Shown here in pieces: positions 50,648 to 59,365 of a stretch of DNA of 64,000 nucleotides. The first letter of the stretch is position 1; each line of letters begins with the position of its first letter. This DNA is from Clostridiales bacterium (GTDB taxonomy: Bacteria > Bacillota_A > Clostridia > Oscillospirales > Oscillospiraceae), in NCBI GenBank assembly GCA_019410105.1, contig DXTB01000001.1, positions 1-64,000 of the forward strand, given 5' to 3'. The translations under genes were made by a program, and so were the position numbers. The notes under the pieces were generated by a model, which made no database searches, had not been told where the DNA came from, and saw nothing but the letters and a program-made list of their open reading frames with translations.

Positions 50648-51397
50648 ATGACGCTTTCAACCGCACTGTTTATCTTTGCCGCGCAGCTGCTGGCCTATCT
50701 GGTCAAAGGGCTGATCGGCTTCGGCAACCCCCTGATCTCCGCGCCGATTTTGTCCATGGGCCTGGACAATGTGGTCATCACCCCGGGTACGCTGCTGCTG
50801 GACTGCCCGGTGAACGCCTGGATCACCTGGAAAAACCGGCACAGCTTCCAGTGGCGGAAGATCCTGCCGTTGCTGGCGGCCAACTTCTGCGGCGTGATCC
50901 CCGGCACGCTGCTGCTGCGCTTTTCCATGCCCTGGGTCATCAAAACCGTGCTGGGCGTCGTCGTGGTGCTTTTAGGGCTGGAGATGGCCACCCGCTCCCT
51001 GCGGCCGGTGAAGCCGGACCGGAAGGACCGGCCCTGGCTGCGGCTGGCGGTGTCCGCGTTCTCCGGCGTGTGCGCGGGCCTCTTCGGCATCAACATGTTC
51101 ATCGTGGCCTACCTCCAGCGAACAGCCAGAGATTACAGCGAGTTCAAGGGGAGCATGTGCTTTCTCTTCTTTGGGGAGAATGCGGTGCGGGTAGTGACTT
51201 ATCTAGTCACCGACCTGTTCACCGGCCCGGTGCTGCTGTTCGCCCTGGCGTCTGTTCCCGCGGCGGTGCTGGCCATGGGCCTGGCGGCGTGGCTGGGGCC
51301 CCGGCTGGAAGAGGAAAAGCTCCAAAAGGGCGCCATCGTCCTCTTCCTCCTGGGCGGCGTCAGCATCATCGTGAAGTCCGTGGTATTCCATACATAA
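50648..51397 (+). CDS. TauE/SafE-family sulfite or organic anion exporter
   Basis: 249-residue permease with about eight TM helices in two repeats; AAQLLAYLVKGLIGFGNPLI and VSAFSGVCAGLFGINMFIV are the repeat starts with the family GFG- and GLFGI-type turns. GGGAGGG before the ATG. Substrates of this family include sulfite, sulfoacetate and other anions; not determined here. Followed by a terminator. GC-rich again, unlike the CPBP gene before it. Confidence 0.88.
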   Translation: MTLSTALFIFAAQLLAYLVKGLIGFGNPLISAPILSMGLDNVVITPGTLLLDCPVNAWITWKNRHSFQWRKILPLLAANFCGVIPGTLLLRFSMPWVIKTVLGVVVVLLGLEMATRSLRPVKPDRKDRPWLRLAVSAFSGVCAGLFGINMFIVAYLQRTARDYSEFKGSMCFLFFGENAVRVVTYLVTDLFTGPVLLFALASVPAAVLAMGLAAWLGPRLEEEKLQKGAIVLFLLGGVSIIVKSVVFHT

Positions 51398-51407
51398 GCT
51401 CAGGAAA

Positions 51408-51433
51408 AAGAGACGCCCCTGCGGGCGTCTCTT
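51408..51433. terminator. Bidirectional terminator between TauE/SafE and radical SAM genes
   Basis: AAGAGACGCCC/GGGCGTCTCTT, 11-bp perfect stem with loop CTGC and AT-rich flanks. Confidence 0.85.
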
Positions 51434-51447
51434 CATATCTGCATTTG

Positions 51448-52071
51448 TCAGTCCGCAATGTACTCCCGCACCCGGTAGGTGGCGCCGATCTCCTCCTCGC
51501 AGATCTTCCGGCAGTTCTCGATCTCCTCTTTCGGGATGGTGTCCACCACGGTCATCATCACGGTGGGCACATACTTGAGGACCTCTCTCGTGAAGTCCTT
51601 CATGGCCTGGTAGGCGTTTTCCTGCTGGGGGTGGCACAGGGCGTTGTACTTCTCCGCCGTGTCGGTGTTCAGGGAGACAGACACCATATCGAACCGGCCC
51701 GCGAACTCCGGGGCGATGTCCCGGCCGTTGATGAGGGAACCGGTGCCGTTGGTGTCCATCCGGGTGAAGATCTTGGTGCCGTGGGCCTTCATCTGGTCGA
51801 TGACCCAGCAGATGTCGTCGAACCGGTAGGTAGGCTCACCGAAGCCCACGAACACCAGCTGCTTGTATTGGGAGAGGTCGTGGCTCTCGATGGAGGAAAG
51901 GATCTCCTCCTTCGTGGGCTCCCGCTTTAGCCACAGGTTATGGGTGTAGATGCTGCCGCCGGAACCCTGGTTGTGCCGCAGGCAGAACGCGCAGTTGAAG
52001 TTGCACCGGTTGGTGGGGTTCACATACAGGTTGTCCCCGTATTCATAGGTGATGGTAAAGCCCTTTTCCAT
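51448..52071 (-). CDS. TatD-associated radical SAM protein
   Basis: 207-residue radical SAM protein with the cluster motif CNFNCAFC after NLYVNPTNR, then GFGEPTYR and a DTNGTGSL segment. Size and the LYVNPTNRC start match the family that accompanies TatD nucleases (TIGR04038). Indeed tatD lies in the same minus-strand operon, with one lipoprotein gene between. Its reaction is unknown. AAGGAG before the ATG. Confidence 0.85.
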   Translation of the reverse strand: MEKGFTITYEYGDNLYVNPTNRCNFNCAFCLRHNQGSGGSIYTHNLWLKREPTKEEILSSIESHDLSQYKQLVFVGFGEPTYRFDDICWVIDQMKAHGTKIFTRMDTNGTGSLINGRDIAPEFAGRFDMVSVSLNTDTAEKYNALCHPQQENAYQAMKDFTREVLKYVPTVMMTVVDTIPKEEIENCRKICEEEIGATYRVREYIAD

Positions 52072-52091
52072 AAATATCGCTCCTTGCGTAA

Positions 52092-53048
52092 TCAGGATAA
52101 GCTGTTCAGATGAAAGTCCGACAGCGTGAAGATGCCGTTTTCATAGGAGATGGCAGCGGTAATCTCCGCCGCATACCAGTCATAGGGGATTTCCCTCCCC
52201 TCCAACATCGCAGAACCCGTAAAGAAAAGATCGCTGCCGTTCCCATCCGTACCGGATTGCACGGAAAAATTGGCCCATCTTCCGGTAGAGGTGTCCTCGA
52301 TCATGGCCGGATTGAGGTCCGGAAACTGTGTCTGGATCTCGTCTGTGAGGTCCACCAGATCCGCGCCCAAGACGGTGTAGGTCCGGTCCCCGTCCGACAC
52401 CACCGACAGCAGGCCGGAGAGGTCCTCCTGCCACAGTGACTCCGGAAAGCAGTAGTCCGTCAGGGTGCCGTCCCCGTCTTTTTTGACCACGTGAAGCTCC
52501 TCAATAGAAGTCCCGGTGCCGCTGTCCACATGATTGATGACAACGACCTCCTCCTGCCCGTCGGAGTCCACATCCCAGCACCAAAGCTGCGGCTCCACAA
52601 TCAACGGGCCGCCGAAGGACCAGGAAAACTCCGCCAGACTGTCACCCCAGCGCAGCAGGGCTGAGCTGTCAAGCCACTTTGTCACGCCGTAGAGGGAGAG
52701 CTCCCGCTCCGGCAGTTCTGCCAAAAGGCCCACCGGGTCATGGTTCCAGCGGCTTTCACCGATCCAGTCCTTCAGCCCGATCACCTCCGTGGGCAAATCA
52801 TAGGGTTCCTCCGGCGCCTGCCCCGCCGTTACCACGGCGGGGGCGGAGAGGGGTTCCGCCGGGGCGGTTGCCGGCGGGGATTCGGCAGGCGCGGTTGAAA
52901 TAGGCTCCGGCGGGGATTCAGCAGCCGCTTCATTGGTTTCCGCCAGAGCGGAATCCGGCCAGGAGTCCGTTGGCGTCACTGTCTCTGACGGCGCGCCGCA
53001 GCCCGCCAGCAACAGGCAGGCCAGGACCATCAGAAACGCTTTTTTCAT
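52092..53048 (-). CDS. Hypothetical lipoprotein, 318 aa
   Basis: Start ATG ending at 53048 overlaps the tatD stop (ATGA). The signal peptide MKKAFLMVLACLLLAGC gives a lipobox with Cys17, followed by a Pro/Ala/Glu-rich tether (about 20-85). The folded part has WCWDVDSDGQEEVVVINHVDSG, which looks like an FG-GAP/EF-type Asp-rich repeat, and a C-terminal strand-rich region. No family recognised. Position between tatD and its radical SAM partner is probably incidental, but translation is coupled to tatD. Confidence 0.7.
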   Translation of the reverse strand: MKKAFLMVLACLLLAGCGAPSETVTPTDSWPDSALAETNEAAAESPPEPISTAPAESPPATAPAEPLSAPAVVTAGQAPEEPYDLPTEVIGLKDWIGESRWNHDPVGLLAELPERELSLYGVTKWLDSSALLRWGDSLAEFSWSFGGPLIVEPQLWCWDVDSDGQEEVVVINHVDSGTGTSIEELHVVKKDGDGTLTDYCFPESLWQEDLSGLLSVVSDGDRTYTVLGADLVDLTDEIQTQFPDLNPAMIEDTSTGRWANFSVQSGTDGNGSDLFFTGSAMLEGREIPYDWYAAEITAAISYENGIFTLSDFHLNSLS

Positions 53049-53821
53049 ACCTTCCCCTCCAGCCCAAACAGCCGCAGGCCATTGTTCCAGGTGTGCGCCG
53101 CCATCTCCTCCGGGGAGATGCCCTTCCACTCCGCCAGTTTTTCCACAATGTAGGGGAGATTCCGGCTGTCGTTCCGCCTGCCCCGGTTGGGCACCGGGCT
53201 CATGTAGGGCGCGTCCGTCTCCACCACGATCCGGTCCAGGGGCGTGACGGCCACGACCTCCGGCGCCCGGCGGGCGTTTTTGTAGGTCACCGGACCGTCA
53301 AAGCCCAGATACCAGCCCCGCTTCAGCAGCTCCTCCGCCATTTCGGGACTGCCGGAGAAGCAGTGGAATACGCCCCGCACCCCGGGGAACTCCTTTACGA
53401 TCTCCAGGCTGTCTCCGTGGGCCTCCCGGTCGTGGACGATCACCGGCAGCTCCAGCTCCAGCGCCAGCTCCAGCTGGCGGCGGAACACCATCTGCTGGAA
53501 TTCCTTTGGCGGATTCTCCGCCCAGTAGTAGTCCAAGCCGATCTCTCCGATGGCGACCACTTTTTTCTCCCGGCACAGGTCCCGGATGGCGGAAAAATCC
53601 GCGGCCGTGCAGCCGGCGCAGTCCTCCGGATGGATGCCTGCGGCGGCGAACAGCCAGGGGCGGCTCTCCGCCAGGGCCAGGGCGGAGCGGGAGCTCTCCA
53701 CGTCCACCCCGGGGATCACCACAGCCCCCACTCCGGCGTCCGGCAGGGCGTCCAGCAGCCCCTTCCGGTTCTGGTCAAAGGCGTCGTCGTTGTAGTGGGC
53801 GTGGGTGTCGAACAGCGGCAT
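53045..53821 (-). CDS. tatD: TatD-family metal-dependent DNase
   Basis: 258 residues, TIM-barrel hydrolase with LFDTHAHYND at the start, GIHPED, IGEIGLDYYW, VIVHDREAHGDS, GVFHCFSGS and ETDAPYMSPVPNRGRRN, all standard metal-binding positions. The ATG ending at 53821 has GAGGTG upstream; the GTG at 53830 lies within that site. First gene of the tatD-lipoprotein-radical SAM operon. Confidence 0.93.
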   Translation of the reverse strand: MPLFDTHAHYNDDAFDQNRKGLLDALPDAGVGAVVIPGVDVESSRSALALAESRPWLFAAAGIHPEDCAGCTAADFSAIRDLCREKKVVAIGEIGLDYYWAENPPKEFQQMVFRRQLELALELELPVIVHDREAHGDSLEIVKEFPGVRGVFHCFSGSPEMAEELLKRGWYLGFDGPVTYKNARRAPEVVAVTPLDRIVVETDAPYMSPVPNRGRRNDSRNLPYIVEKLAEWKGISPEEMAAHTWNNGLRLFGLEGKV

Positions 53822-53926
53822 GGCAGTCACCTCTTCAGCGGAATTCTGATCCTACGGACGATTATAACACGCCCTGCGGAAAAGAAAAGGGCCAGAATCG
53901 GGAAAAGCCCCCTGGCCAGAAAACAA

Positions 53927-53954
53927 AAAAGGACATCCGAACGGATGTCCTTTT
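53927..53954. terminator. Terminator after rpsT
   Basis: Perfect 28-bp palindrome with AAAAGGACATCCG arms and T4 ends. Confidence 0.85.
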
Positions 53955-53966
53955 GGCCCGATATGA

Positions 53967-54230
53967 TCAGCCGATCTTGTTGAGCTTCAGGGTCATGGCG
54001 CTCTTGCGATGAGCGGCCGTATTCTTGTGCAGAATGCCCTTGGCAACAGCCTGATCGACTTTCTTCACTGCAACCTTGTACGCGCCATCGGCCTCGGTGC
54101 GATTGCCTTCTGCGGCAGCAGCCTCGAACTTCTTGATGGCGGTCTTCAGTTCGGACTTCGCGGCCTTGTTGCGGGCGTTGCGCACTTCGGCGATCAGAAC
54201 GCGCTTCTTGGCAGACTTGATATTCGGCAA
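53967..54230 (-). CDS. rpsT: 30S ribosomal protein S20
   Basis: 87-residue S20. I place the start at a TTG ending at 54230: AAGGAGG lies 8 bases upstream and translation begins PNIKSAKKRV after the initiator, exactly the family N-terminus. The GTG at 54239 overlaps the ribosome site. KGILHKNTAAHRKSAMTLKLNKI at the end is typical. Divergent from gpr. Confidence 0.92.
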   Translation of the reverse strand: MPNIKSAKKRVLIAEVRNARNKAAKSELKTAIKKFEAAAAEGNRTEADGAYKVAVKKVDQAVAKGILHKNTAAHRKSAMTLKLNKIG

Positions 54231-54423
54231 ACCAAACACCTCCTTAGGCAGAAAATTTGACTGTGGGAACCAGTTCCCACCATGCAGAATGATATTTTAA
54301 CAGGGAACGGCGCAAAAAGCAAGCCTTTTTTTATATTTTTCGGGCTAAAATTGTATATCGTGCCGCCTACCGCAAAACCTAGTGAGCAGACCACTAGATT
54401 TTGTGTTTGGGAGGCGGTTCGCA

Positions 54424-55320
54424 TTGTTCATAAAACGTACCGACCTGGCCCTGGAGGCCCGGGAGCTCTGGCAGGAGTCCGCGGAGCGGACCACCCGCCT
54501 CATGGGGGTGAAGGCGACCAAGAGCAAGCTGGAGGGATACCCAGTCACCCGGGTGGACATCCTGGACCACCGGGGCGAGGAGGCCCTGGGCAAGCCCCAG
54601 GGCAGCTATTTCACCATTGACCTCACCACCTTCTGGCAGCGGAAGGCGGACTTTTTCGAGCGGGCGGTCCGGGCCGTGGGCACGGAGCTGAAGGCCCTGC
54701 TGCCGGTGGAGGGCTCCGCCCTGGTGGTGGGCCTGGGCAACGCAGCCATGACGCCGGACGCCGTTGGCCCCCTGGCATTGGACAGCGTGCTGATCACCCG
54801 GCACCTGCTCTCCGCCATGCCGAAGCAGTTTGCCGGGTTCCGGCCGGTGTCGGCCTTCCGCACCGGCGTGCTGGGCACCACCGGCGTGGAGTCCGCGGAG
54901 GCGGTGCGGGGCCTGGTGGCGGAAGTCCAGCCCGCCATGGTCCTGGCCATCGACGCCCTGGCCTCCCGCCGGTGCGGGCGGGTGTGCGCCACGGTGCAGC
55001 TCAGCGACACGGGGATCATCCCCGGCTCCGGCGTGGGCAACCACCGGGCGGCGCTGAACCGGGAGACGCTGGGGGTGCCGGTGTTCGCCATCGGCGTGCC
55101 CACGGTGGTGGACTCCGCCACCCTGGCGGCGGACATTCTGGAGGAGTCCGGCGTGGAAAAGGTGGATGAGGAACGGCTGCGCGGGGAGCATGATGCCTTC
55201 ATGGTCACTACCCGGGACATCGACCAGCAGGTGCGGGATCTGAGCAAGGTGGTGGGCTACGGCATCAACTGGGCCCTCCAGGATCTGGAGATCGAGGAGA
55301 TGAACGCCCTGTTGAGCTGA
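54424..55320 (+). CDS. gpr: Germination protease GPR
   Basis: Degrades small acid-soluble spore proteins at germination. 298 residues from TTG at 54424, with GGAGG 9 bases upstream. Begins FIKRTDLALEARELW; bacilli have a longer propeptide before the corresponding RTDLA. Core motifs are VVGLGNAAMTPDAVGPLALD, RPVSAFRTGVLGTTGVESAE, LAIDALASR and IIPGSGVGNHRAALNRETLGVPVFAIGVPTVVD. Only the start codon is uncertain. With spoIIP it marks a spore former. A TGTATA upstream could be part of a sigma-G promoter, but the -10 is unconvincing. Confidence 0.92.
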   Translation: MFIKRTDLALEARELWQESAERTTRLMGVKATKSKLEGYPVTRVDILDHRGEEALGKPQGSYFTIDLTTFWQRKADFFERAVRAVGTELKALLPVEGSALVVGLGNAAMTPDAVGPLALDSVLITRHLLSAMPKQFAGFRPVSAFRTGVLGTTGVESAEAVRGLVAEVQPAMVLAIDALASRRCGRVCATVQLSDTGIIPGSGVGNHRAALNRETLGVPVFAIGVPTVVDSATLAADILEESGVEKVDEERLRGEHDAFMVTTRDIDQQVRDLSKVVGYGINWALQDLEIEEMNALLS

Positions 55321-55355
55321 AACAGGACCGGACCCAGCAGGTCCGGTCCTGTTTT
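55321..55355 (+). terminator. Terminator after gpr
   Basis: AACAGGACCGGACC/GGTCCGGTCCTGTT, 14-bp stem, followed by TTTT. Confidence 0.88.
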
Positions 55356-55486
55356 CCGATGCAAAGCATCACAAACCTTTGAAATGTGCCGTTTCCCCGC
55401 ACTCTTCAGGGCAGCCGGAAATGATGCAAAAAAACTTCATGTGCAGGATTTGCCGATGTTCGTGGCGCATCGAACGCGCGTGAAGT

Positions 55487-56242
55487 TTATACATCCAGAT
55501 CCAGTACCACCGGGCAGTGGTCGCTGCCCAGCACCTCGCTCCAAATATCGGCGTTCCGGATTTTGTCCTTCAGCCGCTCCGACACGATGAAGTAGTCGAT
55601 CCGCCACCCGGCGTTGTTCTTCCGGGCATTGAAGCGGTAGCTCCACCAGGAGTAGGCCCCGGTCTTGTCCGGGTACAGATACCGGAACGTGTCCACAAAG
55701 CCGCTGGAGAGGAGCTTCGTCATCTTCTCCCGCTCCTCGTCGGTAAAGCCGGGGTTGCGGCGGTTGGGACCGGGATTTTTGATATCGATCTCCTGGTGGG
55801 CCACGTTCAGGTCCCCGCAGTACACCACAGGCTTTTTGGCGTCCAGATCCAGCAGGTAGTCCCGGATGTCGTCCTCCCAGGCCATGCGGTAGTCCAGCCG
55901 GGCCAACTGATCCTTGGAGTTTGGGGTGTAGCAGCACACCAGGTAGAAGTCCGGGTACTCCGCCGTGATGACCCGCCCCTCGTGGCGGTGCTCATCGATA
56001 CCGAAGTCATAGGTCACGGAGAGCGGCTGGCGCCGGGTGAACACCGCGGTGCCGGAATAGCCCGCCTTGTCGGCGCTGTTCCAGTAGCGGTGATAGCCGG
56101 GCAGATCAAATTCTGCCTGCTCCGGGCGCATCTTCGTCTCCTGCAGGCAGATGATGTCCGCGTCGGCCACGGCACAGAAGTCCAGAAATCCCTTGCCCAG
56201 GCAGGCCCGCAGGCCGTTGACGTTCCAGGATACCAGTTTCAT
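55487..56242 (-). CDS. xth: Exodeoxyribonuclease III (AP endonuclease)
   Basis: 251-residue ExoA/ExoIII-type AP endonuclease of base excision repair. Signatures are VSWNVNGLRA, ICLQETKM (metal Glu), GRVITAEY, VYCGDLNVAHQEIDIKNP, WWSYRFNARKNNAGWRIDYF and GSDHCPVVLDL. Start ATG ending at 56242 with GGGAGG upstream. Single gene, no clear terminator; about 130 bp of unremarkable sequence separates it from the gpr terminator. Confidence 0.94.
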   Translation of the reverse strand: MKLVSWNVNGLRACLGKGFLDFCAVADADIICLQETKMRPEQAEFDLPGYHRYWNSADKAGYSGTAVFTRRQPLSVTYDFGIDEHRHEGRVITAEYPDFYLVCCYTPNSKDQLARLDYRMAWEDDIRDYLLDLDAKKPVVYCGDLNVAHQEIDIKNPGPNRRNPGFTDEEREKMTKLLSSGFVDTFRYLYPDKTGAYSWWSYRFNARKNNAGWRIDYFIVSERLKDKIRNADIWSEVLGSDHCPVVLDLDV

Positions 56243-56360
56243 GGGCGCATCCTCCCTTGTGAAAATCATACAGCGTTCCTATTGTATCGGAATTTTGCGA
56301 AAAATACAATCCCCACGAGGAGAGGCGGCTTGTGTGACGGCCCGTTTTTCGCATCTTCCC

Positions 56361-56389
56361 TTGTATTTTTTGGATTTTCAAACTATAAT
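56361..56389 (+). promoter_or_regulatory. metG promoter
   Basis: TTGTAT at 56361-56366, a 17-bp spacer and TATAAT at 56384-56389. No T-box motif is visible in the 60-bp leader. Confidence 0.75.
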
Positions 56390-56452
56390 AATAATTCAGG
56401 CAAATACCGGCGCTCTTCCATTCGGAGCTGCCGTTTTAAAGGAGAGAATCCC

Positions 56453-58432
56453 ATGGAAAAGAAAAAATTCTATATCACAACGCCCATCTACTATCCCTCG
56501 GACAAGCTCCACATCGGCCACACCTACTGTACGGTGGCCACGGACACGCTGGCCCGGTATCACCGCCTGCGGGGCGAGGACGTCATGTTCCTCACCGGCA
56601 CGGACGAGCACGGCCAGAAGATCGAGACCAAGGCCAAGGAGGCCGGCGTCACTCCCAAGGAGTTCGTGGACAACATCGTAGAGGGAGACCGGGGCGTGAA
56701 GGACCTGTGGAAGCTGATGAACATCTCCAACGACCGGTTCATCCGCACCACCGACGACTACCATGTGGAGAGCGTCCAGAAGATTTTCAAGAAGATGTAC
56801 GACAAGGGCGACATCTACAAGGGCACCTACAAGGGCAAATACTGCACCCCCTGCGAGTCCTTCTGGACCGAGAGCCAGCTGGTGGACGGCAAGTGCCCCG
56901 ACTGCGGTCGGGAGGTGCAGGACGCGGAGGAGGAGGCCTACTTCTTCCGCCTGAGCAAGTACGCCGACCAGGTCCGGGATCTGCTGGAGAACACCGACTT
57001 CCTCCAGCCCCGCAGCCGCGTCCACGAGATGGTGAAGAACTTCCTGGACCCCGGCCTGGAGGATCTGTGCGTCTCCCGCACCAGCTTCTCCTGGGGCATT
57101 CCGGTGGACTTCGATCCCAAGCACGTAGTCTATGTGTGGGTGGACGCCCTCAGCAACTATATCACCGCCCTGGGCTATGACAACGACCGCTACCACGACT
57201 ACGACAAGGGCTGGTGGCCCGGCGTCAACATCGTGGGCAAGGAGATCGTCCGGTTCCACTCCATCATCTGGCCCGCCATGCTGATGAGCCTGGGCGAGCC
57301 GGTGCCCAAGCACGTGTTCGGCCACGGCTGGCTGCTGCTGGACGGCGGCAAGATGTCCAAGTCCAAGGGCAACGTGGTGGACCCATATATCCTGGCGGAG
57401 AAGTTCGGCGTGGACGCCCTGCGGTTCTTCCTGATGCGGACGTTCCCCTTCGGCTCCGACGGCAACTTCTCCAACGAACTGCTGATCCAGACCATCAACA
57501 CCGACCTGGCCAACGACCTGGGCAACCTGGTCTCCCGCACCACCGCCATGGTGGGCAAGTACTTTGGCGGAGCGCTGCCCGCCGGGTGCCGGACCTGCGC
57601 CGAGCCCCAGCCCTTTGACCAGGAGCTGCGGACACTGGCGGAGGGACTGCGGAGCGTCTATGAAGAGGACATGGAGACCTTCGCCCCCCACAAGGCTCTG
57701 GACGAGATCTTCAAGGTCATCCAGCGGGCCAACAAGTATATCGACGAGAACGCCCCCTGGGCCCTGGCAAAGGATATGGAGACCAACGGCAAGCGGCTGG
57801 CCCATGTGCTGTACAACCTGCTGGAGGCCACCCGCATCTGCGGCATCCTGCTGACGCCCTTCATGCCGGAGAGCTGTGAAAAGCTCTTTGCCCAGATCGG
57901 CGCCCCTGCGGAGAGTCGGACCTGGGACGCCGCGGCGGAGTGGGGCGCTCTGCCTGAGACCGCTGCCGTCACCAAGGGCGAGAACCTGTTCCCCCGGCTG
58001 GACATGGACAAGGCCCTGGAGGAGCTGGAGGCCGCGGAGGCCGCGGCCAAAAAGGCCGCCCTGCCCGCCGTCGAGGTGGAGCCCCAGCTGACGGAGAAGG
58101 TGGATTTCGACACCTTCTGCAAGTCCGATTTCCGGGCGGTGAAGGTGAAGGCCTGCGATGCCGTGAAGAAGAGTGAGAAGCTGCTGAGATTCACTCTGGA
58201 TGACGGCACCGGTGTGGACCGGCAGATCCTCTCCGGCATCCACAAGTGGTATGAGCCGGAGGATCTGGTGGGCAAGACCCTGATCGCCATTGTGAACCTG
58301 CCGCCCCGGAAGATGATGGGCCTGGAGAGCAACGGCATGCTGATCTCCGCCGTCCACACCGAGCACGGTGAGGAGTGCCTGCACCTCATCATGGTGGATG
58401 ATTCCATCCCGGCGGGCGCGAAGCTGTGCTGA
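56453..58432 (+). CDS. metG: Methionyl-tRNA synthetase
   Basis: Class I synthetase, 659 residues. From the ATG at 56453 (AAAGGAG upstream): HIGH motif in DKLHIGHTYCTV, a zinc knuckle CTPCESFW...CPDCG near 127-148, KMSKS in GGKMSKSKGNVVDP, an alpha-helical anticodon domain, an Ala/Lys-rich linker (about 515-545) and a C-terminal Trbp111/EMAP-type dimerisation domain (about 550-659). The long upstream in-frame extension overlaps xth and is not coding. Confidence 0.96.
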   Translation: MEKKKFYITTPIYYPSDKLHIGHTYCTVATDTLARYHRLRGEDVMFLTGTDEHGQKIETKAKEAGVTPKEFVDNIVEGDRGVKDLWKLMNISNDRFIRTTDDYHVESVQKIFKKMYDKGDIYKGTYKGKYCTPCESFWTESQLVDGKCPDCGREVQDAEEEAYFFRLSKYADQVRDLLENTDFLQPRSRVHEMVKNFLDPGLEDLCVSRTSFSWGIPVDFDPKHVVYVWVDALSNYITALGYDNDRYHDYDKGWWPGVNIVGKEIVRFHSIIWPAMLMSLGEPVPKHVFGHGWLLLDGGKMSKSKGNVVDPYILAEKFGVDALRFFLMRTFPFGSDGNFSNELLIQTINTDLANDLGNLVSRTTAMVGKYFGGALPAGCRTCAEPQPFDQELRTLAEGLRSVYEEDMETFAPHKALDEIFKVIQRANKYIDENAPWALAKDMETNGKRLAHVLYNLLEATRICGILLTPFMPESCEKLFAQIGAPAESRTWDAAAEWGALPETAAVTKGENLFPRLDMDKALEELEAAEAAAKKAALPAVEVEPQLTEKVDFDTFCKSDFRAVKVKACDAVKKSEKLLRFTLDDGTGVDRQILSGIHKWYEPEDLVGKTLIAIVNLPPRKMMGLESNGMLISAVHTEHGEECLHLIMVDDSIPAGAKLC

Positions 58433-58741
58433 GGGCTTCGAGGTGGAGCAGGCTGACACCGTTGCGGCATTGCAATTCCCGGCCCTGTTCGGGCCGCCAA
58501 TCGCGCCGCTGCCTCGAAACAGCCTCACTTTTTCCGCCGCTGGCGGCATTTCGGCTGTTTCCCCTCGACCTCCCCCACCACCAGTCTGCGGACTGGTGTG
58601 TGCGCCCAGGGCGCACGGGTCAAGGGATTTTCGGCAGGCGCATGTCCTGCCGAAAATGATTGAAATTTCTTCGTTCGCCAACGGCGAACGAACTGGGGAA
58701 AACCAACGGTTTTCCCCTAGATCCCCTTTCCTTTGTAAAAA
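58433..58741 (+). repeat. Cassette of consecutive short hairpins after metG
   Basis: This 309-bp gap has no credible gene but contains at least seven local inverted repeats in a row: GGCCC/GGGCC (58481-58495), CCGCC/GGCGG (58534-58546), CACCAGTC/GACTGGTG (58579-58598), GTGCGC/GCGCAC (58600-58616), ATTTTCGGCAGG/CCTGCCGAAAAT (58627-58657), TTCGTTCGCC/GGCGAACGAA (58670-58692) and GGGGAAAACC/GGTTTTCCCC (58695-58717). The last two share an AAC loop in a CC-AAC-GG context. Confidence 0.75.
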
Positions 58742-58772
58742 CAGCCGGCACCAAGCGGTGCCGGCTGCTTTT
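58742..58772. terminator. Bidirectional terminator, metG / thpR
   Basis: CAGCCGGCACC/GGTGCCGGCTG stem, T5 on both sides. Confidence 0.88.
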
Positions 58773-59272
58773 TAACGCAGGGATTTGTGGGAGAGTTCTG
58801 TGTAGATCCGTTTGCCGTCAATCTGGTCTGACCGCAGGAGGGAGATCTGCCGGACCACCATGCTCGCGTGGGGGACGGTCACCTGCGGGACCTCGCCCCG
58901 CCAGCGGCGGACCAGGGTGATGTGGGGCAGCCAGGGGCGGTCCTCCTGGCAGAAGCCCCGGGAGCGAAGGTCCGCCTGCAGGGACACGGCCAGCTCCTCC
59001 AGGGCTGGATCTGCTCGAACACCGGCCCACCACAGGTCGCCGAAATGCCCCGGCGGGCCGCCCACCGCCAAGGAGAAAGGTCGGCAGGATACCTCCGACA
59101 GGGCGGCCCGGGCCCTGGCCGGGTCCTCTGCCTCCCCCAGGAAGGCCAGGGTCAGGTGCAGGTTCTCCGGCGGCGGGAAAGAGCCCCTGCCCTGGCGGCG
59201 CAGGGCGTCCTGAGCGGTCAGCAGTGCTTCCCGCACCGCGGGGGACAGCTGGATGGCCAGAAAGAGACGCAT
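58772..59272 (-). CDS. thpR: RNA 2',3'-cyclic phosphodiesterase (2'-5' RNA ligase family)
   Basis: 166-residue 2H phosphoesterase with the two HxTx motifs HLTLAFLG and HITLVRRW, start MRLFLAIQLSPAVREAL. It opens 2',3'-cyclic phosphates in vitro; physiological role unclear. AAGGAGG before the ATG. Divergent from the neighbouring HAD gene. Confidence 0.9.
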   Translation of the reverse strand: MRLFLAIQLSPAVREALLTAQDALRRQGRGSFPPPENLHLTLAFLGEAEDPARARAALSEVSCRPFSLAVGGPPGHFGDLWWAGVRADPALEELAVSLQADLRSRGFCQEDRPWLPHITLVRRWRGEVPQVTVPHASMVVRQISLLRSDQIDGKRIYTELSHKSLR

Positions 59273-59365
59273 GAATTTTTCCTCCTTTTCACGGGGTTTT
59301 CATTGCGCTTTTGCCTGCTCCGGTGGTACAATAGGGACCATCGGCAACAGACGAAAGGAGTTCCC

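Noticed and set aside
58433..58741. CRISPR array
   Set aside because: The repeated hairpins differ in sequence and there are no constant direct repeats with unique spacers.
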